A stretch of 52,249 nt of DNA from Actinomycetes bacterium. GTDB taxonomy: Bacteria; Actinomycetota; Actinomycetes; JAHEKZ01. The notes beneath the pieces are model-generated. The model was given only the letters and a program-made list of their open reading frames with translations. It was not told the DNA's origin and did not search any database. The first letter of the stretch is position 1. The number at the start of each line of letters is the position of its first letter. The position numbers and the translations under genes are program-made. The stretch spans positions 1-52,249 of the forward strand of contig JAJAYZ010000023.1 in assembly GCA_027118455.1 (NCBI GenBank). The letters run 5' to 3'. This document shows positions 45,159 to 52,249 of this stretch, in pieces.

Positions 45159-45806
45159 ATGAGGCCTAAACACTCCAGTTCCGCGATCTTCACGGCGCTC
45201 GCTGTCGCCTTGCTGGCGGCGGGGTGCGTGCCATCTGAGCCTCAGGCGGCCAACACCTCTGAGGCAACTCAGTCCAACGAGTCCGCAGTGCCCAGCGGCT
45301 CTGCGTCGCCGTCTCACAGCCGTGAGGCCTCGCCGAGCCCGAGCGCTACAACATCATCGCAGCCGGTGCCGAAGACCGGCTGGGGTGACGGCACGTATCC
45401 AGCACCGTGCTTCCCGGGCGTACCGACCGTCACGTTCGAGGGTGGGAAAGCTACCTTTCGAGGGTTTCAGGTCACTGCGCGAGTGATTGCGAGAGGTGAG
45501 CTCGCATCGTATGAGTCGGTGTCGATCAACGTTGTGTGTAGCGGTGCCAGCTCAAGCCCTAGCTCGGTCCTCGTCTACATCGAGGCTGTTGGTGGCCCGC
45601 AGTATGTCGGTCTGGCTCTTTCCCCCCGTGAGGTCATCGATCTGAAGAAGGCGGAGTACGTCGACACCGAGCTGGTCCTCACTGGATACGGCTTCACCCG
45701 ACGCGCACCGCTGTGTTGCTCGGACTTGCTCGTGACCAAGTCGGTGTCGTTGACGGACGGCGAACTGGTCACGACCGGACTGACCAAAGAGCCGCTCAAG
45801 AACTAG
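45159..45806 (+). CDS. Putative secreted lipoprotein
   Basis: A 215-residue protein with a signal peptide ending LLAAGC (lipidated Cys23). A Ser/Thr/Pro-rich linker follows (about 25-68), then a globular domain starting KTGWGDGTYPAPCFPGVPTVTFEGGKATFRGF, with a Cys in VVCSGASS and CC in RAPLCCSDLL. No family recognised. ATG 45159 is favoured over GTG 45156 because GGAGGGTG then has better spacing. Upstream AGTGTGA...TCACACT could be menD's terminator. It ends at a strong shared hairpin. Confidence 0.78.
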   Translation: MRPKHSSSAIFTALAVALLAAGCVPSEPQAANTSEATQSNESAVPSGSASPSHSREASPSPSATTSSQPVPKTGWGDGTYPAPCFPGVPTVTFEGGKATFRGFQVTARVIARGELASYESVSINVVCSGASSSPSSVLVYIEAVGGPQYVGLALSPREVIDLKKAEYVDTELVLTGYGFTRRAPLCCSDLLVTKSVSLTDGELVTTGLTKEPLKN

Positions 45807-45816
45807 GACCACGTAT

Positions 45817-45870
45817 CGACAACGTGTGAGTCCGCGGCGCCCATAGAAGCCGCGAACTCACACGTTGTCG
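45817..45870. terminator. Bidirectional hairpin between lipoprotein gene and etfA
   Basis: CGACAACGTGTGAGTCCGCG (plus G; 45817-45837) pairs with 45850-45870 with a single mismatch and a 12-base loop. It lies between two convergent genes, 10 and 11 bases from their stops, so termination for both is the natural reading. No T-run on either side. Confidence 0.75.
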
Positions 45871-45881
45871 GTCGTCGGGGG

Positions 45882-46853
45882 TCATCCGGCCTTGGCCTTC
45901 TTGGCTTCCTCGATGATGGCCGGCAGCACCTTGCTGACATCGCCGATGACGGCGTAGTCGGCGTAGCCCATGATCGCGGCTTCGGGGTCGGTGTTGATGA
46001 CGATCATCGTCTTGGCGTTACGGCAACCGGCGATGTGCTGCGTCGCGCCACTGATTCCGCACGCGATGTAGAGGTCAGGCGCTACTTTGGTGCCGGTCTG
46101 CCCCACCTGCTCGGTGTGCGGACGCCAGCCGTTTCCGGTGACGACGCGTGAGCACCCGATCGTTCCACCCAGCAGTTCGGCGAGCTCTTCAAGCGGCGCA
46201 AAGCCCTCGGCGCTGCCGACGCCGCGTCCGCCGGAGACGATCACCTTCGCATCGGCGAGCGATACACCTGCCTTCTCCTCAGCCGCTGCGGGCCGCGCGA
46301 TCACCAGGAGGTCGCCGTCGGCGAGCTCTGGCGTGAACTGCGCGAGGTCTCCCGCACCTGAACCACCGGGCTCGGCGGCCACCGTGTGTGGAACCAACGT
46401 CACCAGCGCGGGCGACCCGTGAAGGTTCGCCTCTTCGATCAGGCTGCCCCCCCACCGCGCGCGCACCACCTGGGTGGGCGACCCTGGCGCCACGCTGACG
46501 CAGTCAGCTGCAACCGGAAGGTCGGTGATCGCACCGAGGTGGGCCATTACCTCGTTGCCGCGCGGCGTCCCGGCGGCAAGCACCACCGACGCACCGGTGC
46601 GCGCGGCTACTTCGGATGCTGCACGCGCCGCAGCCACCGGCGCGTAGTCGGTGAGCCCGTCGTGCGCTGCGACATGCACCGTCGCAACGCCGTGTTCGCC
46701 CAGCGCGCCAGCCACACCGCTGCCGTCAGCGCCGACAACGAGCGCATCGAGCTGCTCTCCCGTGGCCGCTGCGAGTTCGCGCCCGTAGGTCACGGCCTGC
46801 AGTGACAGTTCGTCGAGCACTCCGTGGTCGTGGTCGACAAGGACGAGCACCAT
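45882..46853 (-). CDS. etfA: Electron transfer flavoprotein alpha subunit
   Basis: A 323-residue FAD subunit of ETF. N-terminal domain begins MVLVLVDHDHGVLDELSLQAVTYGREL. The C-terminal FAD-binding domain has VIVSGGRGVGSAEGFAPLEELAELLGGTIGCSRVV, GWRPHTEQVGQTGTKVAPDLYIACGISGATQHIAGCRNAKTMIVINTDPEAAIMGYADYAVIGD, the ETF-alpha signature. One base separates it from etfB's stop. It accepts electrons from the dehydrogenase two genes upstream and passes them towards ETF-quinone oxidoreductase, not found here. Confidence 0.96.
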   Translation of the reverse strand: MVLVLVDHDHGVLDELSLQAVTYGRELAAATGEQLDALVVGADGSGVAGALGEHGVATVHVAAHDGLTDYAPVAAARAASEVAARTGASVVLAAGTPRGNEVMAHLGAITDLPVAADCVSVAPGSPTQVVRARWGGSLIEEANLHGSPALVTLVPHTVAAEPGGSGAGDLAQFTPELADGDLLVIARPAAAEEKAGVSLADAKVIVSGGRGVGSAEGFAPLEELAELLGGTIGCSRVVTGNGWRPHTEQVGQTGTKVAPDLYIACGISGATQHIAGCRNAKTMIVINTDPEAAIMGYADYAVIGDVSKVLPAIIEEAKKAKAG

Positions 46854-46854
46854 G

Positions 46855-47610
46855 TCAGATCACCCCGATTTGCTTGAAGATCTCAACGACGGCAGCTGCA
46901 GCCTCTGGCCCGTTGCCCAATACCTGGGCCTGCTTGGCCTCGGTCTGCGGAACTTCGAGCCGGGTCTTCTCCAGCTTCGGCTCTGGGCGCTCCGGGCTGC
47001 GCCGTTCGATCGGCTTCTTCTTGGCGCGGATGCGCCCGGGCACCGACGGGTAGCGCGGGATGTTAAGGCCGTCGAGCACGGTGACGACCGCAGGTAGCGG
47101 CACCTCGTAGAGCTCGCGTCCGGCCTTCACCGGACGCTCAAAGGTGGCTCTGTCCGCTGCGACGGTGATGCCCTTGACGCCGGTGACAATTGGGCGTCCG
47201 AGCTTGTGCGCCACCCTGATGCCGACCTGGTAGCCGCTGGCGTCCGCCGACTCGTTCCCCATGATGACGAGGTCGAAGTCGGACTCGTCCTCGTTGATGG
47301 CATCGGCGATGGCCGACGCGGTCGCCTGCGGATCCCACTCGGCACCGTTGGTCTCGATCAAGATGCCGCGGTCGGCGCCGATCGCCATCTGCTCGCGGAT
47401 CTGCTCCTCGGCGTCAGCCGGTCCGAGTGTAAGCACCGTGACACTGCCGCCGTGCTGCTCGACGATTCGAACGGCCTCTTCAACCGCGACCTCTTCGTGT
47501 GGGCTGATCGTGAACCCGAGCTTGGCCGACTCGATGTCGAGACCGTCGCCGGTGATGGTGAACTTGCCGCCGGAGAGCGGCACTCGTTTGATGCAGACCA
47601 GGACATCCAT
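46855..47610 (-). CDS. etfB: Electron transfer flavoprotein beta subunit
   Basis: A 251-residue AMP-binding subunit of ETF: MDVLVCIKRVPLSGGKFTITGDG, SPHEEVAVEEAVRI, LVIMGNESADASGYQVGIRVAHKLGRPIVTGVKGI and VVTVLDGLNIPRYPSVPGRIRAKKKPIE, the ETF-beta signature region. The start overlaps the flavoprotein dehydrogenase stop (TGATG). Order dehydrogenase-etfB-etfA implies a dedicated electron acceptor for that enzyme. Confidence 0.96.
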   Translation of the reverse strand: MDVLVCIKRVPLSGGKFTITGDGLDIESAKLGFTISPHEEVAVEEAVRIVEQHGGSVTVLTLGPADAEEQIREQMAIGADRGILIETNGAEWDPQATASAIADAINEDESDFDLVIMGNESADASGYQVGIRVAHKLGRPIVTGVKGITVAADRATFERPVKAGRELYEVPLPAVVTVLDGLNIPRYPSVPGRIRAKKKPIERRSPERPEPKLEKTRLEVPQTEAKQAQVLGNGPEAAAAVVEIFKQIGVI

Positions 47611-50129
47611 CAGGAAAGAATCCGCTCATTCTTGGGGTCGAACAGGGGAGTGGCGCCGGCGACGGCGACCGTTACCGGGTAGTGGTCGCCGAGGTACTCG
47701 ACGACGAGCTTGGTGCCCTCGCCCGTGTACTCCGGCGGCAGGTATGTCATCAGCACATGCTTACCGATTGACGGTGCTGAGCCGGCGCTGGTGACGAACG
47801 AACGGCGTCCGTGTGCGTCGGTGATCGGCTTCTTGTCGGTGGTGAGGATCGGCTCCTTGCCCATCATGTAGCGCTTCACGCCGGTGCTGCTGGTGTGGTC
47901 GTCGACCGTGAGCGAGCACAAGATGGCCACCGGGTCGGTGGAGCGGTGTTTGAGGTGCGCCTCCTTGCCATTGAAGTCGGCCGCCTTGATCTTGGGCGGC
48001 GCCATTCCGGCCTCGACCACGGTGAACTCGGTCTCGAGCTCGGTGCCGAACGCGCGGTAGCCCTTCTCGATGCGACCCGTCGTGCCGTAGACGCCGATGC
48101 CAACGGGAATGAGTCCGTGCTCCTGGCCCGCCTCCCAGAGCGCGTCCCACAGCTGGGCACCCTGTTCCATCGGGACGTAGAGCTCCCAACCGAGGTCTCC
48201 GACATAGGAGATCCGCGAGGCCAGCACCTTCAACGGGCCGATCTCGATCGTCTTGCACGTACCGAACTTGAAGCCCTCGTTCGAGACATCATCACGGGTG
48301 ATGGACTCGAGGATTCGGCGAGCGTTCGGACCCCAGATGCCAAGTGTGGTGAGCGACGACGTGTGATCGGTGACGTGTGCAGTGCCATCAGCGGGTAGGT
48401 GATCGCCGAACCACTTGAGGTCGGCCATTCCGTGCGCACCACCGGTCACTACTCGGTAGTGGTCGTGAGCCAGACGCATCACCGTGAGGTCGGACTTGAA
48501 CCCGCCGCTCGCCGACAGAACCGGTGTGTAGACCACCCGGCCGATCGGTACGTCCATCTGTCGCATGCAGACACGCTGCACGGCATCAAGAGCGCCGGGA
48601 CCTTGGATGTCGAACTCGACGAAGGCCGTGAGGTCAACGAGGCCGGCCGTTTCGCGCATCTGCAGGTGTTCGGCGTTGATGATCGGCGACCACCAGCGTG
48701 ACTCCCACTCCGCTGTGCGCGGCATGACGGCGTCACCGAACTTTTCGACCAAACCAGCGTTGCTCTCGTACCAGAAGGCACGCTCCCAGCCAGCGGTCTC
48801 ATAGAACTCCGCACCGAGTGCCTTCTGACGTTCGTAGTACGGCGAGAGGCGAACGTTGCGGTTGGACGCCCACTGCTCGTTCGGGTGCACGATGCCGTAG
48901 GTCTTGTTGAACCCCTCGGCGGTGCGCTCCTTGATGTGCTTGCGGGTCTTCTGGTGGTCGTAGAAGCGGGCGATGTCGGAAGCCTGCAGGTCGATCTCAG
49001 AGTCGCCGAGCACCATCCACTCCGACACAGCCTTGCCGATCCCGGGGCCTTCCTTGATCCAGACCGCTGAGACCGACCAGAGGTTCTTGACCTCGGGTGT
49101 CTCTCCAAGAAGCGGCATACCGTCGGGGGTGAGGGAGAGCAGGCCGTTGATCGCGTACTTCTGGCCGACGGTCTCGTCGCCCACGATCTCCGGCATCAGC
49201 TCGAGCGCCTGCTCGTACTGCAACTCGAAGTCCTCGGCGGTGAAGGGGAACTCGGTGGGAGAAAGCTGGGCCTCCTCGACCGAAGGAAGCTCCTCTGGGT
49301 CGTGCAGGATCGCCCGGTGTGCGTACGAGCCGATCTCCAGACCATTACCGTGCTGGCGTTCGTACATGTTGGTGTCCATGTCGCGCACGATCGGGTGCTC
49401 GATGTCGCCCTTGGCGTCGGCGAACCGCGGAACCGGGCCGACATCGATCATCTGGTGCACGGCAGGGGTCAGTGGGATGGAGGCTCCTGCCATCTTGGCC
49501 AGGCGCGGTCCCCACAGGCCGGTGGCGATGACGACGTACTCGGCCTCGACGGTGCCCTTGTCGGTCTCGACCGCCTTGATCTGGCCGTCCTCAACCACCA
49601 TGCCGGTGACCTCGGTGTTGGCAAAGGTCTGCAGGGCGCCCATGTCACGCGCCTTCTCGCGCATGATGGTGCCGGCGCGGAGCGAGTCAACGACGCCAAC
49701 GCCTGGAGTGTAGAAGCCGCCGAGGATGACGTCGGGGTCCATGTAGGGGACGAGCTCGACACACTCGGCGGGCGTCAGCATCCGGCAACCGTCGATGCCG
49801 AAGGACTTTGCCGACTGCATGCGACGATGTAGCTCTTGCATGCGCTCTTCGGTGCGCGCGACCTCGATGCCGCCGCACTCGGTGAAGACGCCCATCTCTT
49901 TGTACTGACGGACGCTGTCGAACGTCAGCAGGGCCATTTCCTTGGCGTGGTCGACCGGAAAGATGAAGTTGGACGCGTGGCCGGTCGAGCCGCCGGGGTT
50001 GGGTAGCGGTCCCTTGTCGATCTGCACAAGGTCGGCCCAGCCAAGGCGGGCCAGGTGGTACGCCATCGAGTTTCCGACGATGCCTGCACCGATGATCACG
50101 GCCTTCGCCTGTGCGGGGAGGGTACTCAT
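47610..50129 (-). CDS. Dimethylglycine/sarcosine dehydrogenase-like FAD and folate enzyme
   Basis: An 839-residue two-part enzyme. Residues 1-400 are a DAO-type FAD domain (AVIIGAGIVGNSMAYHLARLG; GGSTGHASNF, where the His matches the position of the covalent-FAD His of animal dimethylglycine dehydrogenase; IATGLWGPRLAKMAG). Then comes the FAO_M linker. Residues about 430-830 are GcvT-like and folate-binding (GLVDLTAFVEFDIQGPGALDAVQRV, VGDLGWELYVP). It probably oxidises an N-methylated amino acid, passing electrons to ETF and the methyl carbon to tetrahydrofolate. The exact substrate is inferred. AAAGGGACG precedes ATG 50129. Confidence 0.88.
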   Translation of the reverse strand: MSTLPAQAKAVIIGAGIVGNSMAYHLARLGWADLVQIDKGPLPNPGGSTGHASNFIFPVDHAKEMALLTFDSVRQYKEMGVFTECGGIEVARTEERMQELHRRMQSAKSFGIDGCRMLTPAECVELVPYMDPDVILGGFYTPGVGVVDSLRAGTIMREKARDMGALQTFANTEVTGMVVEDGQIKAVETDKGTVEAEYVVIATGLWGPRLAKMAGASIPLTPAVHQMIDVGPVPRFADAKGDIEHPIVRDMDTNMYERQHGNGLEIGSYAHRAILHDPEELPSVEEAQLSPTEFPFTAEDFELQYEQALELMPEIVGDETVGQKYAINGLLSLTPDGMPLLGETPEVKNLWSVSAVWIKEGPGIGKAVSEWMVLGDSEIDLQASDIARFYDHQKTRKHIKERTAEGFNKTYGIVHPNEQWASNRNVRLSPYYERQKALGAEFYETAGWERAFWYESNAGLVEKFGDAVMPRTAEWESRWWSPIINAEHLQMRETAGLVDLTAFVEFDIQGPGALDAVQRVCMRQMDVPIGRVVYTPVLSASGGFKSDLTVMRLAHDHYRVVTGGAHGMADLKWFGDHLPADGTAHVTDHTSSLTTLGIWGPNARRILESITRDDVSNEGFKFGTCKTIEIGPLKVLASRISYVGDLGWELYVPMEQGAQLWDALWEAGQEHGLIPVGIGVYGTTGRIEKGYRAFGTELETEFTVVEAGMAPPKIKAADFNGKEAHLKHRSTDPVAILCSLTVDDHTSSTGVKRYMMGKEPILTTDKKPITDAHGRRSFVTSAGSAPSIGKHVLMTYLPPEYTGEGTKLVVEYLGDHYPVTVAVAGATPLFDPKNERILS

Positions 50130-50180
50130 GTGGCGTCCCTTTCGTTTCGTTCTTCTGCGTTGTGGAAATGAATGGCCTGG

Positions 50181-50843
50181 CTACAACGATCGGCGAATCG
50201 ATCCTTCGAATCCGTCGACATGGGTCTGCATGGCTGTGGAGGCGCGCGCGGCGTCCCCGTCACGAATGGCGTCGAGGATTGCGCGATGCTCGAGGACAGC
50301 GTCCTCGAGGTGGGTCACCTTGTCGAGTGCGAGGAACCAGATGCGGAGTGCGTGCATGTAGTGCTCGTCCAAAACCGACTCGAGGAAGGTGTTGTGCGCT
50401 GCCCGGTAGACAAAACGGTGGATTCGCTGGTCGATCTCGATCAACCGGCGTCCGGCAGGCTTGACGCTGACCGCGTCCAGCTCGTCGAAGAGGGCTTCCA
50501 TCTCGATTCGGTCGCTGTCGGTCAACCGCTGGGCGGCGAGCTGGGCAGCGAACGGCTCGAGGACGCAGCGAACCTCTGAGAGCGAGGCGAGGTCGCGAGC
50601 GTCAGCCGGCGCCACGAACATGCCGCGGCGGGGGTAGACCTCGACGAGCTTGGCTTGGGCCAGAGCCCTGAGTGCTTCCCGAACCGGCGTGCGGCCGAGA
50701 CTGAGTCGCTCCATGAGCTCGCGCTCGTCGACCAGGCTGCCGGGGGGGAGTTCGAGGGTGACAATCAGCTCGCGCAGCGCGTAGTACGCCTGCTCGGATT
50801 GCGAGCGGGCGTCAGGCTGGAGGATCTCGACCGGAGAGGTCAT
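50181..50843 (-). CDS. GntR/FadR (FCD) family transcriptional regulator
   Basis: A 220-residue regulator. Winged helix: SEQAYYALRELIVTLELPPGSLVDERELMERLSLGRTPVREALRALAQAKLVEVYPRRGMFV. The FCD domain that follows carries helices with metal-binding histidines (DQRIHRFVYRAAHN, HYMHALRIWF, EHRAILDAIRDGD). It lies 51 bp upstream of the dehydrogenase-etfBA genes in the same direction, so it most likely controls them in response to the substrate or a metabolite. Confidence 0.93.
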   Translation of the reverse strand: MTSPVEILQPDARSQSEQAYYALRELIVTLELPPGSLVDERELMERLSLGRTPVREALRALAQAKLVEVYPRRGMFVAPADARDLASLSEVRCVLEPFAAQLAAQRLTDSDRIEMEALFDELDAVSVKPAGRRLIEIDQRIHRFVYRAAHNTFLESVLDEHYMHALRIWFLALDKVTHLEDAVLEHRAILDAIRDGDAARASTAMQTHVDGFEGSIRRSL

Positions 50844-51144
50844 GAGAAAGATATATCAGTCTTGCCTGCCTGTGTATACCCCTTCGCGACACCGTTCCAC
50901 GGAGTGCAACGGACGTGGGTCGGTGTCTACTGAGCCAGGAGCACCCTCCGCGCGAGTCAGGCGCCATGACGTCCCCCGGTGGTGTTCACCTTCGACGAGA
51001 CCCGACCGGGACGAGAGATCGAGGGTGTTGAAACGTCCCCGGTTTGGGACGGGCGTGGTCGCCGATCGCTGGCGTGGCTCAGGTGGAATGGCTGAGGCAA
51101 GGGTTCTAGTGAAGGGGTGTTGGCATGTCAGGCATTAGCTGGTC
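50844..51144. promoter_or_regulatory. Spacer with the gntR promoter; otherwise no gene seen
   Basis: On the minus strand TATATC (50855-50850) ends 6 bases before ATG 50843, with the palindrome GATATATC (50850-50857) over it. GGTATACAC lies about 20 bases further up, where operator half-sites might be. There is no Shine-Dalgarno for gntR, which fits a leaderless message. The remaining 250 bases hold no convincing coding sequence on either strand. Confidence 0.4.
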
Positions 51145-51391
51145 TCAGCGCAGCGGACCACGGACGAACACATCCGCGACGGCATTGGTGTCGGCACCGA
51201 CCAGGTTCGACGCATCCGAGTAGATGGCCACGATCCGTCCGTCGGCTGAGATCGACGGGTTGGCGCTGCTGAGATTGCCCTGGGTTCCGGTCGAACTGAC
51301 ACTGACACGGATGAGTCTTCGCCACACTCGCGGCGCCTGCCGCGCTCACCCCGAATCCCAGCGCCCCCGCAGCCACCAACACCGTGACCAA
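51145..51391 (-). pseudogene. Remnant of a secreted PD40/TolB-like repeat protein
   Basis: One frame gives a signal-peptide core (VTVLVAAGALGFGVSAAGAASVAKT) with no proper start. A different frame immediately after gives one complete beta-propeller repeat, LIRVSVSSTGTQGNLSSANP then SISADGRIVAIYSDASNLVG and DVFVRGPLR-stop. This looks like the first and last parts of a long WD40-like secreted protein joined by a large deletion with a frameshift near 51325. Such proteins normally contain many repeats. Confidence 0.65.
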
Positions 51392-51606
51392 AACGACCGC
51401 CGCCCGCCCTGCCCGGAAACCCTCAGCTCAACCATTGCCAGTCCCCATCCCATTCGCTGCTTTCACCCATCGGCGATGTTCACCCGTCCTCGCCTGGCCC
51501 GTGCGGACAAAACTCACAACCCGCCACCCGGCCGTCCACTGACCCATCGTCAAAACACGCGAGGCTACCGGTCACAAGCGTCCGCGGCTTCGACCGAACA
51601 GCTGGG

Positions 51607-51990
51607 CTACCGGTCGCTCTTGACGGTCTTGCTGGCGTCAGGCTTGCACTGGTCAGTGCGGGCTACCTTGGCGTAGAACTTGCCAGACAGTCCGGTGTTT
51701 CCCGTCGACCACATGAAGCGGTCACCGTTCTTCGAGGCGGTGTCACTTGCGACGCGTCGGTCGTTCTGCGGGTTCTGTTTGCGCCCCGTTTGCTTGAAAA
51801 GGATGACCTTTCTACCCTTGGCGCAGTTACGCGGTTGCGGTGATTCGACGTAGCCCCAGAAGTCGCCGTTCGCGGTCCGGATCGTCACAGTGGTGTTGAC
51901 GAGGGTGCCTCCCGCATCGGCGATGCCGGGTGCCGCCAAGCTCCCGAAAAGGGTGAGCGCTGCTCCCATCACGAAGATTTTGCTAGTCAT
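51607..51990 (-). CDS. Small secreted protein of unknown function
   Basis: A 127-residue protein with a Sec signal peptide (MTSKIFVMGAALTLFGSLAAPGIADA, cleavage near 26). The mature part has beta-rich sequence: TTVTIRTANGDFWGYVESPQPRNCAKGRKVILFKQTG, a pair of cysteines (NCAKGR, DQCKPD) and a basic tail. The repeated ...GYV.S..PR.CA.GRKV.LFKQ pattern occurs in actinobacterial secreted proteins of unknown role. AGGGGAAC precedes ATG 51990. The 215 bp before the next remnant show nothing clear. Confidence 0.8.
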   Translation of the reverse strand: MTSKIFVMGAALTLFGSLAAPGIADAGGTLVNTTVTIRTANGDFWGYVESPQPRNCAKGRKVILFKQTGRKQNPQNDRRVASDTASKNGDRFMWSTGNTGLSGKFYAKVARTDQCKPDASKTVKSDR

Positions 51991-52213
51991 GGCGTTCCCC
52001 TAGAGATTGACATTGCCAAGCGGGCAACTGGTAGAGGTCTACCCGCTGATCATTGGCGCGGTCAAGGGCACGCGCTACGGACAGTCATAGATCCCGTCAG
52101 GCTCCGCACGGCGCGCAGGCGTCCGCTGACTTCGATGTCCATTCCCATCGTGGGCTCAGCTTGACCCGGCGGGGCCCGGAGGTGCCGCCCCGGGGCTGGG
52201 GCCCGCGCGGGGA

Positions 52214-52237
52214 CACCCGGGGCACCCGGGGCACCCC
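52214..52237. repeat. Short GC-rich tandem repeat at the right edge
   Basis: CACCCGGGG is repeated about 2.7 times. The surrounding 52150-52249 is almost pure G/C with self-complementary runs. No gene is evident from 51991 to the end. Confidence 0.6.
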
Positions 52238-52249
52238 GTGCACCCTTTG

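Noticed and set aside
52017..52100. Short plus-strand reading LVEVYPLIIGAVKGTRYG-stop near the right edge
   Set aside because: Looks protein-like but is under 30 codons with no ribosome-binding site; could be a gene fragment, not supportable.

Overview
This window looks like chromosomal DNA of a high-GC Gram-positive bacterium (Actinomycetes). Three things point there: strong G/C third positions, many GTG/TTG starts, and a gene order that follows, from memory, the Mycobacterium tuberculosis stretch around Rv0495c-Rv0555 (ppx, sugar-phosphate isomerase, proC, BldC-like HTH, bS22, galE2-like, acyltransferase, serB1-like, glutaredoxin, hemACDB, hemL, cytochrome c biogenesis, menA/E/B/C/D). A rex gene in front of hemA, as in Streptomyces, argues against Mycobacterium itself. 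Genus cannot be assigned by eye; Propionibacteriales is a guess. No rRNA, tRNA, CRISPR array or intact mobile element was seen.

Layout. 0.2-6.1 kb: a cysteine-rich protein divergent from ppx, an isomerase-like protein, an ABC-2 type exporter, proline dehydrogenase and proC. 6.2-8.3 kb: a Trk/Ktr potassium uptake pair. 8.3-11.6 kb: a MacAB-type exporter, then a decayed FAD oxidoreductase. 13.2-21.1 kb: AcuC-like deacetylase, BldC-like HTH, ribosomal protein bS22, an atypical epimerase, an acyltransferase, a HAD phosphatase, a secreted CAP protein, an acyl-CoA ligase and a glutaredoxin-like protein. 21.1-26.8 kb: rex-hemA-hemC-hemD-hemB behind a clear Rex operator. 26.8-29.5 kb: an accessory islet of MazEF-like and RHH/Doc-like toxin-antitoxin pairs flanking a broken ABC exporter, wedged between hemB and hemL. 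29.5-35.4 kb: hemL, a histidine phosphatase and a complete System II cytochrome c maturation operon (TlpA/ResA-like, CcdA, ResB, CcsB). 35.5-39 kb: small membrane protein, an unlisted 44-residue gene, Lrp/AsnC regulator, DUF4229-like protein and a TetR-MFS pair. 39.2-45.1 kb: menaquinone genes (menE-menA against menB, menC-menD). 45.2-52.2 kb: a lipoprotein, a dimethylglycine/sarcosine dehydrogenase-like flavoprotein with its own ETF and GntR regulator, a PD40 remnant and a small secreted protein.

The core theme is respiration: haem synthesis under redox control (Rex), cytochrome c assembly, menaquinone, and electron entry through proline dehydrogenase and the ETF-linked dehydrogenase.

Two sequence-level themes stand out. 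At least ten genes have a TANNNT-like -10 hexamer ending only 6-7 bases before the start codon, which predicts leaderless mRNAs and settles several starts. The intergenic spacers also carry unusually elaborate inverted repeats, including two ~150-bp copies of one structured element at 17.0 and 39.1 kb.
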